From contig JAQGDQ010000187.1 in the NCBI GenBank assembly GCA_030141605.1, positions 62,001 to 126,000 on the forward strand: 64,000 nucleotides of DNA, written 5' to 3'. Under the pieces are notes generated by a model that saw only the letters and a list, made by a program, of their open reading frames with translations, was not told the DNA's origin and searched no databases. This DNA comes from Tubiluchus corallicola (lineage: Eukaryota > Priapulida > Priapulimorpha > Priapulimorphida > Tubiluchidae). Below, in pieces: positions 59,565-64,000 of the stretch; the first letter of the stretch is position 1, and each line of letters begins with the position of its first letter. Made by a program: the position numbers and the translations under genes.

Positions 59565-62500
59565 CGTGTTTTCCGTGAATAAACGTACAGTATGTTGTTT
59601 TTGTGATTCTCTTTAAAGCTAGTTTGTTTCAATAAAGTTATTGGGTTAGTAGTTGACAAAGCAGCACTGTGCCCAGTGTTGTCAACTTGTGTATACATAA
59701 CATAACATCCTCTAAAGAGAAAGAGGAAGCAATTAAATCGTGTTTCCTTTAAGCTTTACCACATGATTTCTTGAGAAAAAAGTTTGCATAAGCTATTACT
59801 TAAGCGTTACCTTAATTTGTATTTCATCGCTGAGCCTAATATTGATAGTGAAATGGCGCACAATTAGTAAATTTTTCACCCTAAATTAAATTGAAAAAGC
59901 GAAAAGTAATAAAAACTGCACTGGAATCCAAGCTTGGCATGATTCAAGAGCCTTTACGAGAAAGCGACGAGAATACACCCTCTTCGTCATAATATTTTTT
60001 TAAATACATTTTGGCAATTTAAAGTTAAATGAAAACTGGATTCAATCTTAAACTATTGCTCAAAACAATCTACCCTACTAAAAATTAAAAAGAAGTATAC
60101 TATTTGTTTAAAGAATTATTACCACGGAAAGCTAATTTCGCGTTCATGCGGCCAGTTCTTCGCTGTTTCATGCATTTCGCATTTCAATGGCAGCACTTTC
60201 GTCAGCAGTCAACGGCAGGGTATATGTAATTCAAATAGTTGTGGCATACCTGACCTCCCAATCATCAAGATGGCAAGAACCATCCTCTAAAGCAAGAAAT
60301 TCAACTAGCAGAGGTGTTTTGGCGATCAGGTTTGGATAGTTTGGGCATAGTTGGAGCCTGTATGATAGACATTACATCAAAAAAAAATTTCCCGGCAGTC
60401 AGCCATCAGTTTAATAGCCATGCTTGACGTTGCTTAACTTCAGGCAGTACCCCTTAGTACAACTGATAAGCTTCAAAATATTTAGTCTAAAATACCAATG
60501 GATTCCGTTAGATGTTGGACGCCAGCGTTCGGGCTTAGTGGTTCTCCGTGCATAGTTGCTGAGTTTTATTTTGGGAGACTTCAGGTCACCGTTTAGAAAT
60601 TTACACATATGTAGTGAAATTGAGCGGCATACGCGAATCGACGTTCATGTCTTTTATAAAAGCGCCGTCTTCGTAACATTTCAAAGGTCGTAAAGCAATA
60701 AATTGCACATAACCAGGAAATATTCACTATTTACATGACACCTATGTAATCTCAGGAATTGTAGTGCTGATGTTGTTACAAGTATTATATGACTTGAGCT
60801 CAAATAGAAAATAGCGATATCAAGTGCCAACCCACATTAAATTCATTTCAAACTGGTAGTTTCCTTGTTGCATATATCTACTCAGAGAATTAATTATTTA
60901 TTCAGTTACTGGAGCCTTAGATTGTTTAATATCCTCCTGTCATGTAGCTATTATGTGATACACGCTTCTGCACAAATGTTCAAATGTAGACTGCTTCATG
61001 CATCTACCACGGTTATTATTCTTACGCATCAGCTTGCTGCTATATGTATTTACATAGTTTCTATTAAATGATAGCTGACACTAGAATCTGCATTAACTGG
61101 ACCATCATTTCTCTCCATTGTTTACTTTCCTGCAGATTATCTATATAAATCCCCACACTGGCTGTAAAGCAAACGTGGGTGACTTTGATGCCCATTGCAC
61201 TTTAAATCTTAACTTATATTATAGGGGATTTAATGTCGAATGTCATACTTTAGTGTTATTACACAAAACAAAATTACTTTCCACGACCTTTTGAGCTCAT
61301 ATAGCAGTTCTGTTTCCTAGCTCAGAAAACCTTTCTGTAACATTTAGTTCTACTGTAGTTACTCGTTTTTGCCAATGCTTCAGTTCAGAAGGACATATTT
61401 GCAGTGCAGTGCATTTTTAAAAGACAACATTTATTTAACGTCGCTCATTTGAACTGCCATTTAGGACTAAGGACTATTAATTTAGCAACTTACACTTACA
61501 GCAATACAAGTAAGGAATCTAAGGACGGCACACACAAATAACAAATACCGTATAGGTTATATATACTGGCATTGGCAGCCGCTAGTCGCGAACACGAGAC
61601 TGCGTGGTTGCAGTAGTCGGCCCACCCAACGCATAGCCAAAAATCATCTTTGATTTTTCGACCTCAGCAGTTCATGCCAAGAACAACTTTCTTTGCGAAA
61701 TCTGGTTCAATTTTGTTTTCGAAATACGCCGTGCTTATGGAAAACGCAGCGACTATAAGACATTTATAGGTTTTTATGAAAATATATCACAATTCCTTTC
61801 CCATTAAACTTTCAAAGAAGGCGCATACAATAACAAGCAATTTAATTTCTAACAAAAATTTATTTCAAAACTAATTTGCTGTACATTTTAACACGGAGCG
61901 TCATGGCTGGCTTCTTATTAAAAATTTCCGCTGTTTTTCGTCGGCAGTTTTTTTATTAGCCTAAGATGCACAAAATTTCAATTACACCCTTCAAGCTGGA
62001 TTAAAGATGAGAATCAACGTCACAGAATAATAACCCTGCTTAAGTTCGCTGTCAACCTCGCTCGTTCATTTTTATTTTGCGCAAGAAAACGCAATTATGT
62101 TGCTAATTATATTTCATTAGATAATGCAAGAGTTCCGCAGTGCTCTGAAATAACATTAAGCAAGGTTTCCGAATATAGCTAAGTTACAAAAACTACAATC
62201 AAGTTTTGCCACATTCGTGCATTAAAACCTGGTTGTCGATATATCGCACACACCGATGAATCCTAAAGACCAGCATGTACACGCATAAGTTTGTGAAAAA
62301 AGTATACATCTGCCACACAGGTAGTTTCTGATAGCTATCTGCTTAATACTGTAAATATCTGAATATTGTAAAGCTGCTTTCCAATTTAGTGTTATTGCAT
62401 TGCAAATTTGAGCTTTGTAAGTCTATGCAAGTTGTATAGGGCTGAAGAATTTGGGTATTTTTGGAAAATGTAATTTGGACGTTATTGTTCTTTTATTTCT

Positions 62501-64000
62501 ACATCAATTTAATTGAGTTCTTTTTAGTGCTATTATTTTAAGACATAAATACTAACACTTATTAATGTGTAAATTTTACGTATTTTTTAATGTGAACCAA
62601 ATATGATTAAACTGCAATTTTTGTATATTCATATAAATAATTTTATTTTTATGACTGCTCGATATGTTTATTAATCTACATATTAATCTCACTTTTGAAA
62701 CAGTTTGAATACTGTGCAGCTGTCATTTGACTTTTTCATTTGAACTTTTTAGGGTTATACCAACTTAGTTAGACTTCTATTTTTGTACAGTGTATAACCT
62801 CAGTTTATGTATTATAAGGCAATAAGTGCGTACTTTTTAAATAATTAATTTTATAAAATGTGGCTATTTTAGTATTTTGTATAATAAGCATAGTGCTCAA
62901 CACAGTTCTGTAGTGCTCGGCATAGGCCTATACAACTGTTGAGTTTGAAGTGTCCTTAGGCACTAGTCTACACACTTTGAGTATTGAAATTTACAACAAT
63001 TCAATTTGAATATTATTGGACTGCTTCAACAGGTCAACTATTTCACTATTGCACGAACATAAACTCTCTTATAATTATTGATTATGCATACGCTTTACAC
63101 TATTTTTTAAGCTGATACGCGATGAGCTATATAAAACCCATCCATATCGATTATACGAAGGCAGTGTTATTTTCTTTCATAATGAAATTCTTTAAGCGCA
63201 AGATGATCGTCATTGTTAGCGTGTAATTAGCGCAACCATTAATCTTCCTTTTATCCATCGTTATGGCTTCATTACAGCACAGATAATTGTAAAATTTCAT
63301 TCCTCTTCACTTCGTGTTCACCGAGAGCTATGTTATATACGTATAGCGACTGTTGAAAAGTAAACTTGGCTACTGTCTTACACTGGCTAAGGTTGGTATG
63401 GTGTGAGCCTAAGACTTTATTAAAAAAAGCAGTACCACATTGTTGTTTTGCCTGTTTATTAATAAAAGAAAGAAGTAACAGTATCTATATCACTTTCTTC
63501 TTCTTAGAAAAGTCTGGAACTCATTTTCCAATATTAGTCGCTGTATGACATTAACCTATTTTGCCCTATTTCTTCGTAGGGATAGCCCATCGATGAGAAG
63601 ACAGTAAGGTTTCTTTCGTATAATTGGTTTCGGATATCTTCGGCGACAGCAAAGACAAAAAAATTGTAAATTTCCTTAGTGTAACAAAAGCTGACTTAAA
63701 GTGGCAATAGTGTGTTCAGGATTGTATAATACATTATTGGATGTGCTGAATTCAGTTGCAAGTTGCAACTAACAAGTAAAATTAAGCGTCTCTTGAACTG
63801 TGATTAAAACTCAATCTAACCCGTACAGTGACGTTTGTTTGAACTTTAATCCTGTAGCAATTATCACCTGATGGGAGGAACAAAAGGTGTGTAACTGATA
63901 AAGTGACACGCGAATATATCGCCTTTGTTTGAAAACGGTTCAACTACAGGGCTAGTAACTTGTTAATGTTTTAGTGTTGAAAGGCTATGCTTAGGTGGCT
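59565..64000. other. Probable intron or intergenic, nothing recognised
   Basis: No coding signal, RNA gene or transposon terminus could be supported. If the 59278 exon is real, this is its first intron. Confidence 0.4.

Noticed and set aside
59453-59698. Thr/His-rich minus-strand frame
   Set aside because: Translation of the GT microsatellite.
61132-61300. Possible second exon after CTGCAG at 61136 for the acidic gene
   Set aside because: The frame is open for about 50 codons, but there is no good donor at its end and composition is non-coding.
1-64000. CRISPR arrays, operons, bacterial promoters, tRNA genes
   Set aside because: The sequence is animal nuclear DNA; no spaced direct repeats, and no tRNA with matching A and B boxes and a foldable cloverleaf was seen.

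Overview
The window is nuclear DNA of an invertebrate-type animal. It is AT-rich (about one third GC by eye, not counted), its genes are split by GT-AG introns of roughly 80 to 3000 bases, and it carries several animal transposon classes (CR1/Jockey-like and R4/RTE-like LINEs, hAT, Tigger/pogo, MITEs, a 5S-derived SINE). CREBL2, MRPL53, NDUFAF5 and ZC3H14 are animal genes, but I cannot name the species or phylum.

Layout. 242-19556 (+): a large Roco-family gene, 5'-incomplete. I joined 29 exons by hand; every junction closes in frame, giving 1846 residues in the window. The architecture is LRRs with an EF-hand-like loop, Roc GTPase, COR, a degenerate TIR-like fold, a second TIR that keeps the position of the NADase glutamate, a Lys/Glu-rich linker, a C-terminal Cys/His module, and a terminal CaaX box (CCIM). 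20677-21075 (-): intronless CREBL2 bZIP gene, convergent with the Roco gene. 21.5-29.8 kb: a transposon-dense block with three LINE remnants, a long-TIR element with a 9-bp target duplication, and a hAT element nested in a LINE. 29976-30329 (+): MRPL53, mitochondrial ribosomal protein L53. 31297-35319 (+): NDUFAF5, complex I assembly factor, two exons, with a dead Tigger-like transposon in the intron on the opposite strand. 35967-50323 (-): ZC3H14/Nab2 polyadenosine-RNA-binding protein, 16 coding exons, 968 residues, convergent with NDUFAF5. 50.3-59.3 kb: long gene-poor stretch with a perfect-TSD hAT MITE, microsatellites and diverged repeats. 59278-59433 (+): a likely first coding exon of an unrecognised acidic protein whose remainder was not found before the window ends.

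The housekeeping genes (two mitochondrial, one nuclear RNA-binding, one bZIP) are not an obvious pathway. The most unusual item is the Roco protein: it combines GTPase switch, tandem TIR folds and a predicted farnesylation signal, which suggests a membrane-anchored innate-immune or cell-death type sensor. That role is inference only.
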